DNA from: Oscillospiraceae bacterium
Lineage (GTDB): Bacteria; Bacillota; Clostridia; Oscillospirales; Ruminococcaceae
DNA: 64,000 nucleotides
Assembly (NCBI GenBank): GCA_004555865.1
Contig: SFJO01000001.1
Coordinates: 1 to 64,000, forward strand
Direction: 5' to 3'
In this document: piece by piece, positions 24,907-32,043 of the stretch
How the letters are laid out: every line of letters starts with the position of its first letter
How positions within the stretch are numbered: position 1 is the stretch's first letter
Program-made: the position numbers and the translations under genes
Notes under the pieces: model-generated
The model's input: the letters and a program-made list of their open reading frames with translations, nothing else
Databases searched by the model: none
Told to the model about the DNA's origin: nothing

Positions 24907-26220
24907 TTATTGCTGCGCTTCCAGCCATGCCTTCATGTCGGCCACGGCCCGGTCGGCCAAGGCGGCATAGCGCTCGCGCTTATCCCGAATATGGGTTTCC
25001 AGCGGGGGCAGAATGCCCATGTTGGAGCCCATCGGCTGAAAATCCTTATTCTCGCTGGTGATGTAGCGGATGAGGGCGCCGCACATGGTGTCGGCCGGGG
25101 GCGGGGTCATGGTTTTGCCTTCCAGCGCCGCCAGAATGCCCCGGGCCGCCAGCAGGCCGCAGGCCGCCGATTCCATATATCCCTCAAAACCGGTGATCTG
25201 CCCGGCAAACCACACGTTGGGGTGGGCCTTCAGCGCCAGATTTTCGGCCATGAGCTTGGGGCTGTTCAAAAAGGTGTTGCGGTGCATCACACCGTAGCGC
25301 ACAAACTCCGCGTGCTCCAGGCCGGGAATCAGGCTGAACACGCGCTTCTGCTCGCCGAATTTCAGGTTGGTCTGGAAGCCCACCAGATTGTACATGGTGT
25401 TCTGGCGGTTCTCGCTGCGCAGCTGCACATTGGCCCAGGGCCGGTGGCCCGTGCGGGGGTCGGTCAGGCCCACCGGCCGCAGGGGGCCGAAGCGCATGGT
25501 GTCCGGCCCGCGGCCTGCCATCACCTCAATGGGCATACAGCCCTCGTACACCGTCAGGTTACCGTCTGCATCAAAGTCGTGCAGCGGGGCCCGCTCGGCG
25601 GTGGAGAGGGCCTCATAAAAAGCCTCATACTCCGCCTTGTTGAAGGGGCAGTTCAGGTAGTCGGCCTCGCCCCGGCCGTAGCGGCTGGCGGCAAACACCT
25701 TCTCCATGTTCAGGCTCTCCGCGGTGACGATGGGGGCGGCCGCGTCGTAGAACGACAGGCTCTGCCCGCCGATGAGCCGCTGAATGTCCGCGGCCAGAGG
25801 CCCGTCGGTCAGGGGGCCGGTGGCCACCAGCACCGGGGCGCTTTCGTCGATCCGCTCCACCCGCTGGCGGTGCAGGGTGATGTTGGGGTGCTGCTCCACC
25901 AGGCCGGTCACTTCCCGAGAAAAGGCATCCCGGTCCACCGCCAGCGCACCGCCGGCGGCCACCCGGGTCTTTTCCGCACAGCCCAGAAGGCTGGAACCCA
26001 TCAGCCTCATCTCTTCCTTCAGCAAGCCGGAGGCAGAGTCCAGCCGCTCCGCCTTCAGGCTGTTGGAGCAGATCAGCTCCGCAAAGCCTTCTTTCTGGTG
26101 GGCCGGGCTGAAATGCAGGGGCTTCTGCTCATACAGATGCACCTGCACCCCCTGATTTGCCAGCCACAGGGCGGCCTCGCACCCGGCCAAGCCTGCCCCC
26201 AGGATCTTGATCTCACTCAT
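24907..26220 (-). CDS. trmFO: TrmFO, folate-dependent tRNA (uracil-54-C5) methyltransferase
   Basis: 437 residues. TrmFO uses methylene-tetrahydrofolate and FAD to make T54 in the tRNA T loop. The N-terminal dinucleotide site ILGAGLAGCEAALWLANQG, the CSNSLKAERLDSASGLLKEEM segment (about 50-70), YYDAAAPIV-like SFYDAAAPIVTAESL, and the NVWFAGQITGFEGYMESAACG stretch near 365 are all characteristic. The ATG overlaps the topA stop by eight bases, so the two are translationally coupled. Confidence 0.97.
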   Translation of the reverse strand: MSEIKILGAGLAGCEAALWLANQGVQVHLYEQKPLHFSPAHQKEGFAELICSNSLKAERLDSASGLLKEEMRLMGSSLLGCAEKTRVAAGGALAVDRDAFSREVTGLVEQHPNITLHRQRVERIDESAPVLVATGPLTDGPLAADIQRLIGGQSLSFYDAAAPIVTAESLNMEKVFAASRYGRGEADYLNCPFNKAEYEAFYEALSTAERAPLHDFDADGNLTVYEGCMPIEVMAGRGPDTMRFGPLRPVGLTDPRTGHRPWANVQLRSENRQNTMYNLVGFQTNLKFGEQKRVFSLIPGLEHAEFVRYGVMHRNTFLNSPKLMAENLALKAHPNVWFAGQITGFEGYMESAACGLLAARGILAALEGKTMTPPPADTMCGALIRYITSENKDFQPMGSNMGILPPLETHIRDKRERYAALADRAVADMKAWLEAQQ

Positions 26221-28309
26221 TGGTCTGCCCTTTCACATACGGTTTTTCAAAATCGCAGCCGTCCTTGGCGCAGTACAATTTTCCGCCCTTGCGGAACAGG
26301 GTCGCGCCGCACTTGTCGCAGGTGGTCGGCACCGGCTCATCCCAGGTCATAAAGTCGCAGTTGGGATAATTCTCGCAGCCGTAGTACACCCGGCCCTTGG
26401 CCGAGCGGCGCAGCAGCATCCGGCCGCCGCACTTGGGGCACTTGCCGCCGGTGTCCTTCACAAGGCGCTTGGTGTTGGTGCACTCCGGGAAGCCCGGGCA
26501 GGCCAGGAACTTGCCGTACCGGCCCATCTTGATGACCATGTGGCGGCCGCACTTCTCGCAGATCTCGTCGGTCTCCTCATCGGGCACCTTGATCTTTTTG
26601 CCCTCCATGTTCTTCTCGGCGGTCTCCAGCTCCTTTTCAAAGCCCTTATAGAAGGTGTCGATGGTGGTATGCCAATCCTCCTGGCCGCTCTCCACCTTGT
26701 CCAGCTTCTTCTCCATCCCGGCCGAGAAGGTCACGTCCACGATGTTCGGGAACTGCTCCATCATCAGCTCGTTGATGGTGCGGCCCAGCAGCGTGGGTTT
26801 CAGGCGCTTGGCGTCCCGCTCCACATAGCCGCGGTCAATGATGGTGGTAATGATGGGGGCGTAGGTGGAGGGGCGGCCGATGCCGTTTTCTTCCAGGCTG
26901 CGGATGAGGGTAGCCTCGGTGTAGCGGGCGGGAGGCTGGGTGAACTTCTGCTCGCTCTTCAGCTCCCGCAGTTTCAGGGTCTGGCCCTGCTCCAGCGGGG
27001 GCAGCGCGGTCTCCTTCTTCTCCTTCTCGTCGGTGGCCTCTTCATACAGAGCCGTAAAGCCGTCGAAGGTGACCACATAGCCGCTGGCCCGGAACAGGTA
27101 ATTGCCCGCGGTCACCCCCACGGACACGGTGTCCTGCTCGCAGTCGGCCATCTGGCTGGCGATGAAGCGGCTCCAGATCAGGCGGTACAGCTTGGCAATG
27201 TCACCGCTGATGCTCTTTTCCACCTCGTCGGGGGTCAGGCTGGGCACACTGGGGCGAATGGCCTCGTGGGCGTCCTGGGCGGCCGTCACGCTGCGAGACT
27301 TATACGTGCGCTTGTAGCCGCACACATACCGCTCGCCGTAAGCGCCGGTGATGTAGTCCTTCGCGCCCGCTACGGCCTCGTCCGACACGCGCAGGCTGTC
27401 GGTACGCATATAGGTGATCAGGCCCAGCGTGCCCCGGCCCGCAATGTCCACACCTTCGTACAGGGTCTGGGCGGCCCGCATGGTGCGGGTGGCAGTGAAG
27501 TTCAGGCGGCGGCTGGCCTCCTGCTGCAGGGTGGAAGTGATGAACGGGGCCGCGGGGGTCTTTTTCCGCTTGCCCTTTTTCAGTTCGGTCACCTGATAGT
27601 CCTGGCCCTTGAGGGCTTCCTCAATGGCATGGGCCTGCTCGCCGGTGGTCACCGCCAGCTTTTTGCCGTCGGCGGTGCCGGTGAGCCGGGCCGTGAACTT
27701 CTTCTGGCTGCCCGGAGGGCTGAGCAGGGCGTCCAGGTTCCAGTATTCCTCGGGCTTAAAGGCCTCGATCTCCTTCTCCCGGTCCACAATCAGCCGCACG
27801 GCCACGCTCTGCACGCGGCCGGCCGAGAGCCCGCGCCGCACCTTGCGCCACAGGAAGGGCGACAGCTTATAGCCCACCAGCCGGTCCAGAATGCGCCGGG
27901 CCTGCTGGGCGTTGAACAGATTCATATCAATGGCGCGGGGATGGGACATGCCCTCGCTCACGCCCTTTTGGGTGATCTCGCCGAAGGTCACCCGGTTGGG
28001 GGCGGCGGGGTCCAGCCCCAGAATGTTGGCCAGGTGCCAGCTGATGGCTTCGCCTTCCCGGTCCGGGTCAGTGGCCAGCAGCACGCCGTCCGACTTTTTG
28101 GCGGCGCTCTTCAGCTCCTTGATGAGCTTTTCTTTGCCCTTGATGCTGATATACTGGGGGGCGTAGTCGTGGTCCACATCAATGCCCAGCTGGCTGGCGG
28201 GCAGGTCCCGGATGTGGCCCATGGAGGCGGTGACCTCGTAGCCATCACCCAGATATTTCCGAATGGTCTTTGCCTTGGCAGGCGACTCCACAATTACGAG
28301 CTTTGCCAT
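26213..28309 (-). CDS. topA: DNA topoisomerase I
   Basis: 698 residues, type IA. It relaxes negative supercoils. The Toprim domain starts KLVIVESPAKAKTIRKYLG with ATDPDREGEAISWHLAN near residue 80. The active tyrosine lies in LGLITYMRTDSLRVS (near 300). Three C-terminal zinc ribbons follow (CEKCG...CPGFPEC, CPKCGG...CENYPNC, CDKCGA...CAKDGC). GGAGAAGAAGCACC precedes the ATG. The preceding 314-base gap with stacked hairpins is unusual for this otherwise tight block. Confidence 0.98.
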   Translation of the reverse strand: MAKLVIVESPAKAKTIRKYLGDGYEVTASMGHIRDLPASQLGIDVDHDYAPQYISIKGKEKLIKELKSAAKKSDGVLLATDPDREGEAISWHLANILGLDPAAPNRVTFGEITQKGVSEGMSHPRAIDMNLFNAQQARRILDRLVGYKLSPFLWRKVRRGLSAGRVQSVAVRLIVDREKEIEAFKPEEYWNLDALLSPPGSQKKFTARLTGTADGKKLAVTTGEQAHAIEEALKGQDYQVTELKKGKRKKTPAAPFITSTLQQEASRRLNFTATRTMRAAQTLYEGVDIAGRGTLGLITYMRTDSLRVSDEAVAGAKDYITGAYGERYVCGYKRTYKSRSVTAAQDAHEAIRPSVPSLTPDEVEKSISGDIAKLYRLIWSRFIASQMADCEQDTVSVGVTAGNYLFRASGYVVTFDGFTALYEEATDEKEKKETALPPLEQGQTLKLRELKSEQKFTQPPARYTEATLIRSLEENGIGRPSTYAPIITTIIDRGYVERDAKRLKPTLLGRTINELMMEQFPNIVDVTFSAGMEKKLDKVESGQEDWHTTIDTFYKGFEKELETAEKNMEGKKIKVPDEETDEICEKCGRHMVIKMGRYGKFLACPGFPECTNTKRLVKDTGGKCPKCGGRMLLRRSAKGRVYYGCENYPNCDFMTWDEPVPTTCDKCGATLFRKGGKLYCAKDGCDFEKPYVKGQTNE

Positions 28310-28623
28310 GGTGCTTCTTCTCCTTTTCTTCCGGCAGGGCCGCAGCCGCGCCGAAATTCTGCCTGCACACTTCGGCCTGCATCGGTCGTTCTGCAGCGTG
28401 CAGCAAAACAGAAGGTTCGTTTATTCATACGCAGGCGAGAGCGGTTCCGCGTGCAATTCCGCCCCGTCCGCCCGAAGCAGCAGGGCGGACGGCGTTTTGC
28501 CGCACCGGACCTTTCCCGTTTGCGGAAAGGCTACAGAAGGGGCGGCGGCCGGTTTCAGGCCGCCGCAGCCCGCTGCCCCTGTTCTCTCAACGAAGAACGG
28601 GGCCGTTCAATTTCAAAATTCCG
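28310..28623 (-). other. Gap before topA with four consecutive hairpins
   Basis: No coding frame with a ribosome site was seen. On the minus strand, in order: CCCCGTTCT/AGAACaGGGG; GCGGCGGCC/GGCCGCCGC; CCTTTCC/GGAAAGG; and CCGTCCGCCC/GGGCGGACGG (28464-28492, ten perfect pairs). The first lies 20 bases past the dprA stop. None has a long T run. It may be a structured leader or an array of weak terminators. Confidence 0.55.
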
Positions 28624-29712
28624 TTACCGACGCTGGTAACGGCGGCCTGCAAGGGCCGTGATCTGCCCGGCCAGCTCCAGCCGGGTCAGGCCGGCCAGCA
28701 GCTCGCCCACGCCCAGGCCCGATTCGGCACACAGCCGCTCAAACGCCACCGGCCGTGCGCCGATGTGTTCCAACAGGGCTGTATCTTCCGCCAGCAGCGA
28801 GGCGGGGGCAGCTGCGGCCGCAGGGGCCGGTTCGGCCCGGCCCGGAAGGCCCAGCGCCTTCAGCAGGCCGTCCGCGCTGAGGGCCGGGGCGGCCTGCCCA
28901 TCGGCAATCAGCCCATTGGTGCCCTCGCTCATGGGGCTGAAGATGCTGCCGGGCACCGCATACACCGGGCGGCCGTAGCGCTGGGCGTGGTGCACGGTGC
29001 TCATGGTGCCGCTGCGCTGGCGGGCTTCCACCACGCACAGCAGGTCCGACAGGGCGGCGATCAGCCGGTTGCGTTGCAGAAAATAATCCCGGTACGAAGC
29101 CGTGCCCGGCGGGTACTCGCTTACCACGGCCCCCTGCCGGTCCATTTCCGCCCGAAGGCGGCGGTTTACGGAGGGGTAGGTCTGGTCAATGGCCGTGCCC
29201 AGCACACCCACCGTGGCCCCGCCGGCAGCAAGGGCGGCCCTGTGGGCCTCACTGTCCAGCCCGTCGGCCAGGCCGCTCACCACGATCACCTCGGCCCGGG
29301 CCAGGCCATCGGCCAGGGTGCGGGCTGCCTCGGCCCCATAGGGGCTGGGGCGGCGGCTGCCCACCATGCCCACCCGGGCACGGCGGGTCAGGGCATCCGC
29401 ATCCCCGGTGCAGTACAGCACCACCGGCGGGTCGGGCAGATCCAGCAGGGCCAGCGGATAGCGGGCGTCCCCGTAGGGAAGCACCGTCACCCCCAGCTTG
29501 TCGCAGGCTTCCAGCTGCGGTGCAAACTGTTCCAGGGCCAGCATCTCCATGCGGCGGCGCTGTTTGGCCCCCAGCAGTGTGGAAAAATCCTCGCTGTCCC
29601 GCGCCTGCCAGAGGTTCTCGGCACCGCCGTACAGATCCAGCAGGGTGCCGGCCTGGGGCGAGGCAAACCCCAGAACCCCGGCCAGCCACAGCCAGTAGAG
29701 CCGGTTGTCCAT
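28624..29712 (-). CDS. dprA: DNA-processing protein DprA
   Basis: 362 residues from the ATG at 29712; the longer frame to 29772 overlaps the upstream gene and has no ribosome site there. DprA loads RecA on single-stranded DNA taken up in transformation. The Rossmann-like core holds VGMVGSRRPSPYG (near 107), VVSGLADGLDSEAHRAA near 137-152, TAIDQTYPSVNRRL, SEYPPGTASYRDYFLQRNR and EARQRSGTMSTVHHAQ near 235. A C-terminal winged-helix part (about 300-362) is present. It lies one base after the TrmH-family gene and precedes topA as in Bacillus. Confidence 0.96.
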   Translation of the reverse strand: MDNRLYWLWLAGVLGFASPQAGTLLDLYGGAENLWQARDSEDFSTLLGAKQRRRMEMLALEQFAPQLEACDKLGVTVLPYGDARYPLALLDLPDPPVVLYCTGDADALTRRARVGMVGSRRPSPYGAEAARTLADGLARAEVIVVSGLADGLDSEAHRAALAAGGATVGVLGTAIDQTYPSVNRRLRAEMDRQGAVVSEYPPGTASYRDYFLQRNRLIAALSDLLCVVEARQRSGTMSTVHHAQRYGRPVYAVPGSIFSPMSEGTNGLIADGQAAPALSADGLLKALGLPGRAEPAPAAAAAPASLLAEDTALLEHIGARPVAFERLCAESGLGVGELLAGLTRLELAGQITALAGRRYQRR

Positions 29713-29713
29713 C

Positions 29714-30499
29714 TCAGTCTTCCTCCGGGCGGCGGAAATGCCACAGCAGTACGCTGCCCGCCACGCTGGCATTCAGGCTCTCCACCCGATCGGTGATGGG
29801 AATGCGCACCGCGGCGTCGCAGGCGGCCACGGCCGCCTCGGTCAGGCCCTGGCCCTCGCTGCCGATCACCAGGCACACCCCGTTCGGGTAGGCACCGTCC
29901 ACCTGATGCAGCGGGCGGCTGTTGTACAGGGTAGCGGCCAGGTTGGTCACGCCCCAGGCGTGCAGCTGGGCCAGCGTATCCGGCAGGCAGCGGCTTTCCA
30001 CCACTGGCAGGCGGCCCGCCGCCCCCATGCTGGCCCGCAGGGCCTTGGGACCGAAGGGCGAGGCACAGCCCGGGTCCACGATCACTGCGTCAAACCCGAA
30101 GGCCGCGGCGGAGCGCACCAGCGCCCCCACATTGCCGGGGTCCTGCACCCGCTCCAGCGCCAGATAGCGCCCGCCCGGGTACAGGGCCTTTTCGCCGTTT
30201 TCCGGCATACCGAAGATGCAGAACAGCCCCTGATGGCTGTCCACTCCGGCCAGTTTCTGGGCCACGTGCTCCTCGATCAGGTACTGTTCCCCGCCGAGCG
30301 TTTGAATTTCCGGGGCGCGCTCCAGCGCCTTTTCGGTATAGAATACTACCTTTATAGGGCAGCCCCGCGCCAGCTCCGGACAGAGCTTTAAGCCCTCCGC
30401 CAGGAAGGACCGTTCGGTCCGGCGGAAGGCTGTGCTCTGGCCCAGCTTGCAGGCATATTTGATTTTGGGGTTGTCACGGCTTGTGATGCGTTCGGTCAT
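29714..30499 (-). CDS. TrmH/SpoU family RNA 2'-O-methyltransferase
   Basis: 261 residues from the ATG at 30499 (AAAGGGG upstream; an in-frame GTG two codons earlier overlaps the ribosome site). An N-terminal substrate-binding domain (about 1-95, ITSRDNPKIKYACKL) is followed by the knotted SPOUT domain: LERVQDPGNVGALVRSAAAFG near 110-130 (motif 1), VCLVIGSEGQGL near 205 (motif 2) and IPITDRVESLNASVAGSVLLW near 228-248 (motif 3). It 2'-O-methylates a ribose in rRNA or tRNA; the target cannot be read off, 23S rRNA is most likely. Confidence 0.92.
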   Translation of the reverse strand: MTERITSRDNPKIKYACKLGQSTAFRRTERSFLAEGLKLCPELARGCPIKVVFYTEKALERAPEIQTLGGEQYLIEEHVAQKLAGVDSHQGLFCIFGMPENGEKALYPGGRYLALERVQDPGNVGALVRSAAAFGFDAVIVDPGCASPFGPKALRASMGAAGRLPVVESRCLPDTLAQLHAWGVTNLAATLYNSRPLHQVDGAYPNGVCLVIGSEGQGLTEAAVAACDAAVRIPITDRVESLNASVAGSVLLWHFRRPEED

Positions 30500-30569
30500 C
30501 GGCACCCCTTTCTCTCTGCCCCAGGCAGGGCGCCCGGGGCCGGGCCGGCGGGCAAAATTTGCCCTAACA

Positions 30570-30606
30570 CAAAAGCGACGCCCGTGCGCGTGCGCGGGCG
30601 TTGCTT
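30570..30606 (-). terminator. Terminator of infC-rpmI-rplT
   Basis: A GC-rich stem (GCaACGCCCG / CGGGCGTcGC with one mismatch) is followed on the minus strand by TTTTGTG, 13 bases past the rplT stop. Confidence 0.75.
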
Positions 30607-30618
30607 GCTAAAATCTGA

Positions 30619-30972
30619 TTACAGAGCCTTCTTGGCGGTCTCCACCAGAGCGCTGAAGCTGGCGGGATCATGAATGGCCATCTCGCTGAGCATCTTGCGG
30701 TTCAGGTCGATGCCGGCCTTCTTCAGGCCGTTCATGAAGGAAGAGTAGTTGATGCCCTGAGGACGAACCGCGTTGTTGATGCGGGCGATCCACAGGTTGC
30801 GGAACTGACGCTTCTTCATCTTGCGGCCAGCGAAGGCGTAGTTGCCGCTCTTCATGACCTGCTGTTTGGCCATCTTAAAATGCTTGCTCTTGCTGCCGTA
30901 GAAGCCCTTGGCCAGCTTCAGGGTCTTCTTCCGTCTTTTGCGGGTCATCATCGCGCCTTTGATACGAGCCAT
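30619..30972 (-). CDS. rplT: Ribosomal protein L20
   Basis: 117 residues, the usual length. It starts MARIKGAMMTRKRRKKTLKLAKG and ends ALVETAKKAL. L20 nucleates 23S rRNA folding and in low-GC Gram-positives represses its own operon by binding the infC leader. The leader and attenuator hairpin upstream of infC here fit that control. AAGGAGATACATTACC precedes the ATG. Confidence 0.98.
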   Translation of the reverse strand: MARIKGAMMTRKRRKKTLKLAKGFYGSKSKHFKMAKQQVMKSGNYAFAGRKMKKRQFRNLWIARINNAVRPQGINYSSFMNGLKKAGIDLNRKMLSEMAIHDPASFSALVETAKKAL

Positions 30973-31039
30973 GGTAATGTATCTCCTTTACAGTCACTAA
31001 TCTCTTTGGTTAATTCCCGGGATGAACCGAAGTTCCGGT

Positions 31040-31237
31040 TCAGGCGTAGGGCAGCATGCTCTTGACAGCGGCCTCGTTGGTCTTGTCAGCATAGCTGGGC
31101 ATACGGTAACCACGGGTAACCTTGGTGGTCTTCTTGGTCAGGATGTGGCTGCGGAAGGCATGGCCGCGCTTGACCTTGCCGTTCTTGGTCAGCTTGAAGC
31201 GCTTCTTGGCGCCGGAATGAGATTTCAGCTTAGGCAT
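31040..31237 (-). CDS. rpmI: Ribosomal protein L35
   Basis: 65 residues beginning MPKLKSHSGAKKRFKLTKNGKVKRG, a textbook L35. Second gene of the infC operon, 23 bases after infC and 67 before rplT. AGGAGGAAACAACA precedes the ATG. Confidence 0.98.
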   Translation of the reverse strand: MPKLKSHSGAKKRFKLTKNGKVKRGHAFRSHILTKKTTKVTRGYRMPSYADKTNEAAVKSMLPYA

Positions 31238-31260
31238 TGTTGTTTCCTCCTGAATGTTGT

Positions 31261-31791
31261 TTACTTCTGGGCGGGGCGGGGGCTCATGAACATGAGCATG
31301 CTGCGCCCTTCCAGTTTGGGTTGTTTGTCAACCACAGCTTCGGGCAGTGCCTCAGCGAACCGCTTGTGGACCTCGAGGCCCAGCGCGGTGTGAGCCATTT
31401 CACGACCGCGGAAGCGGATGGAGACCTTGAGCTTGTGCCCCGCCTTGATGAACTTGGCAGCCTGGTTCACCTTGGTGTTGAAATCGTTGGTGTCGATGTT
31501 CAGCGACAGGCGGATCTCCTTGATTTCAACCACTTTCTGGTTCTTCTTGGCTTCCTTTTCCCGTTTCTGCTGCTCAAAGCGATACTTGCCGTAATCCAGA
31601 ATCTTGCACACGGGCGGCACCGCCTGAGGAGCGATCTTCACCAGGTCCAGATTCTTCTCATCGGCCAGACGCTGAGCCTCACGGGCGCTCATCACACCCA
31701 GCTGGCTGCCGTCGGCGCCGATCAGACGAACCTCACGGTCCCGGATCGCACCATTGATGTCCAGTTCCTTCTTGCCATTGTTCGTAGCGAT
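31261..31791 (-). CDS. infC: Translation initiation factor IF-3, probable ATC start
   Basis: 176 residues if started at the ATC at 31791. GGAGG at 31801-31805 lies nine bases upstream, and no ATG, GTG or TTG is in reach; the only other in-frame start, a TTG at 31812, lies before the ribosome site. The result (M)ATNNGKKELDINGAIRDREVRLIG aligns with common IF-3 starts. infC with a rare AUU/AUC start is known from E. coli and Bacillus, where IF-3 rejects its own non-AUG codon. Core features are AREAQRLADEKNLDLV and the linker EKEAKKNQKVVEIKEIR. IF-3 keeps subunits apart and checks start codons. Confidence 0.93.
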   Translation of the reverse strand: MATNNGKKELDINGAIRDREVRLIGADGSQLGVMSAREAQRLADEKNLDLVKIAPQAVPPVCKILDYGKYRFEQQKREKEAKKNQKVVEIKEIRLSLNIDTNDFNTKVNQAAKFIKAGHKLKVSIRFRGREMAHTALGLEVHKRFAEALPEAVVDKQPKLEGRSMLMFMSPRPAQK

Positions 31792-31976
31792 GGGGATACA
31801 CCTCCAACCCAAAATTTATTTTGCTGTGCGGCAAACGATAAAAGCGCGGCCCGTTTTACCGGGCCGCGCTCTGACACACATCAAAAACAAACGCTTGCGC
31901 GTTGTTTGCTGTATGGCCCGGGCCTCTTTGGCCGCAAGGCGAGCACGACCAGAAGGCCGGGTGCTGCTTTCTTTAC
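31792..31976 (-). promoter_or_regulatory. infC leader, probable L20-type autoregulatory RNA
   Basis: About 185 bases lie between the promoter and the infC start. They contain a stem-loop (31885-31907, nine pairs with a bulge, loop GCAA on the minus strand) and, nearer infC, a strong terminator hairpin. This layout resembles the L20 leader of Bacillus, where L20 binding favours termination. The pseudoknot was not worked out. Confidence 0.6.
31839..31870 (-). terminator. Attenuator hairpin before infC
   Basis: An 11-pair perfect stem (AGCGCGGCCCG) with loop GTAAAA and TTTTATCG on the 3' side ends 35 bases before the infC ribosome site, in the position of a leader terminator. Confidence 0.75.
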
Positions 31977-31982
31977 CTGCTA

Positions 31983-32011
31983 ACTATACCACCCGTTTCG
32001 GTCTCTGTCAA
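31983..32011 (-). promoter_or_regulatory. Promoter of infC-rpmI-rplT
   Basis: TTGACA (32006-32011), 17 bases, TATAGT (31983-31988) on the minus strand: near-consensus and placed at the head of the leader. Confidence 0.92.
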
Positions 32012-32043
32012 GCATTTTTTGCCCGCAGTGCGCAAAAAAGTTT

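Noticed and set aside
28310..28623. CRISPR-like array before topA
   Set aside because: The hairpin stems differ from one another, so there is no direct repeat; no cas gene is near.
26207..28639. An 810-residue open frame opposite topA
   Set aside because: Antisense shadow; topA is complete and recognisable.
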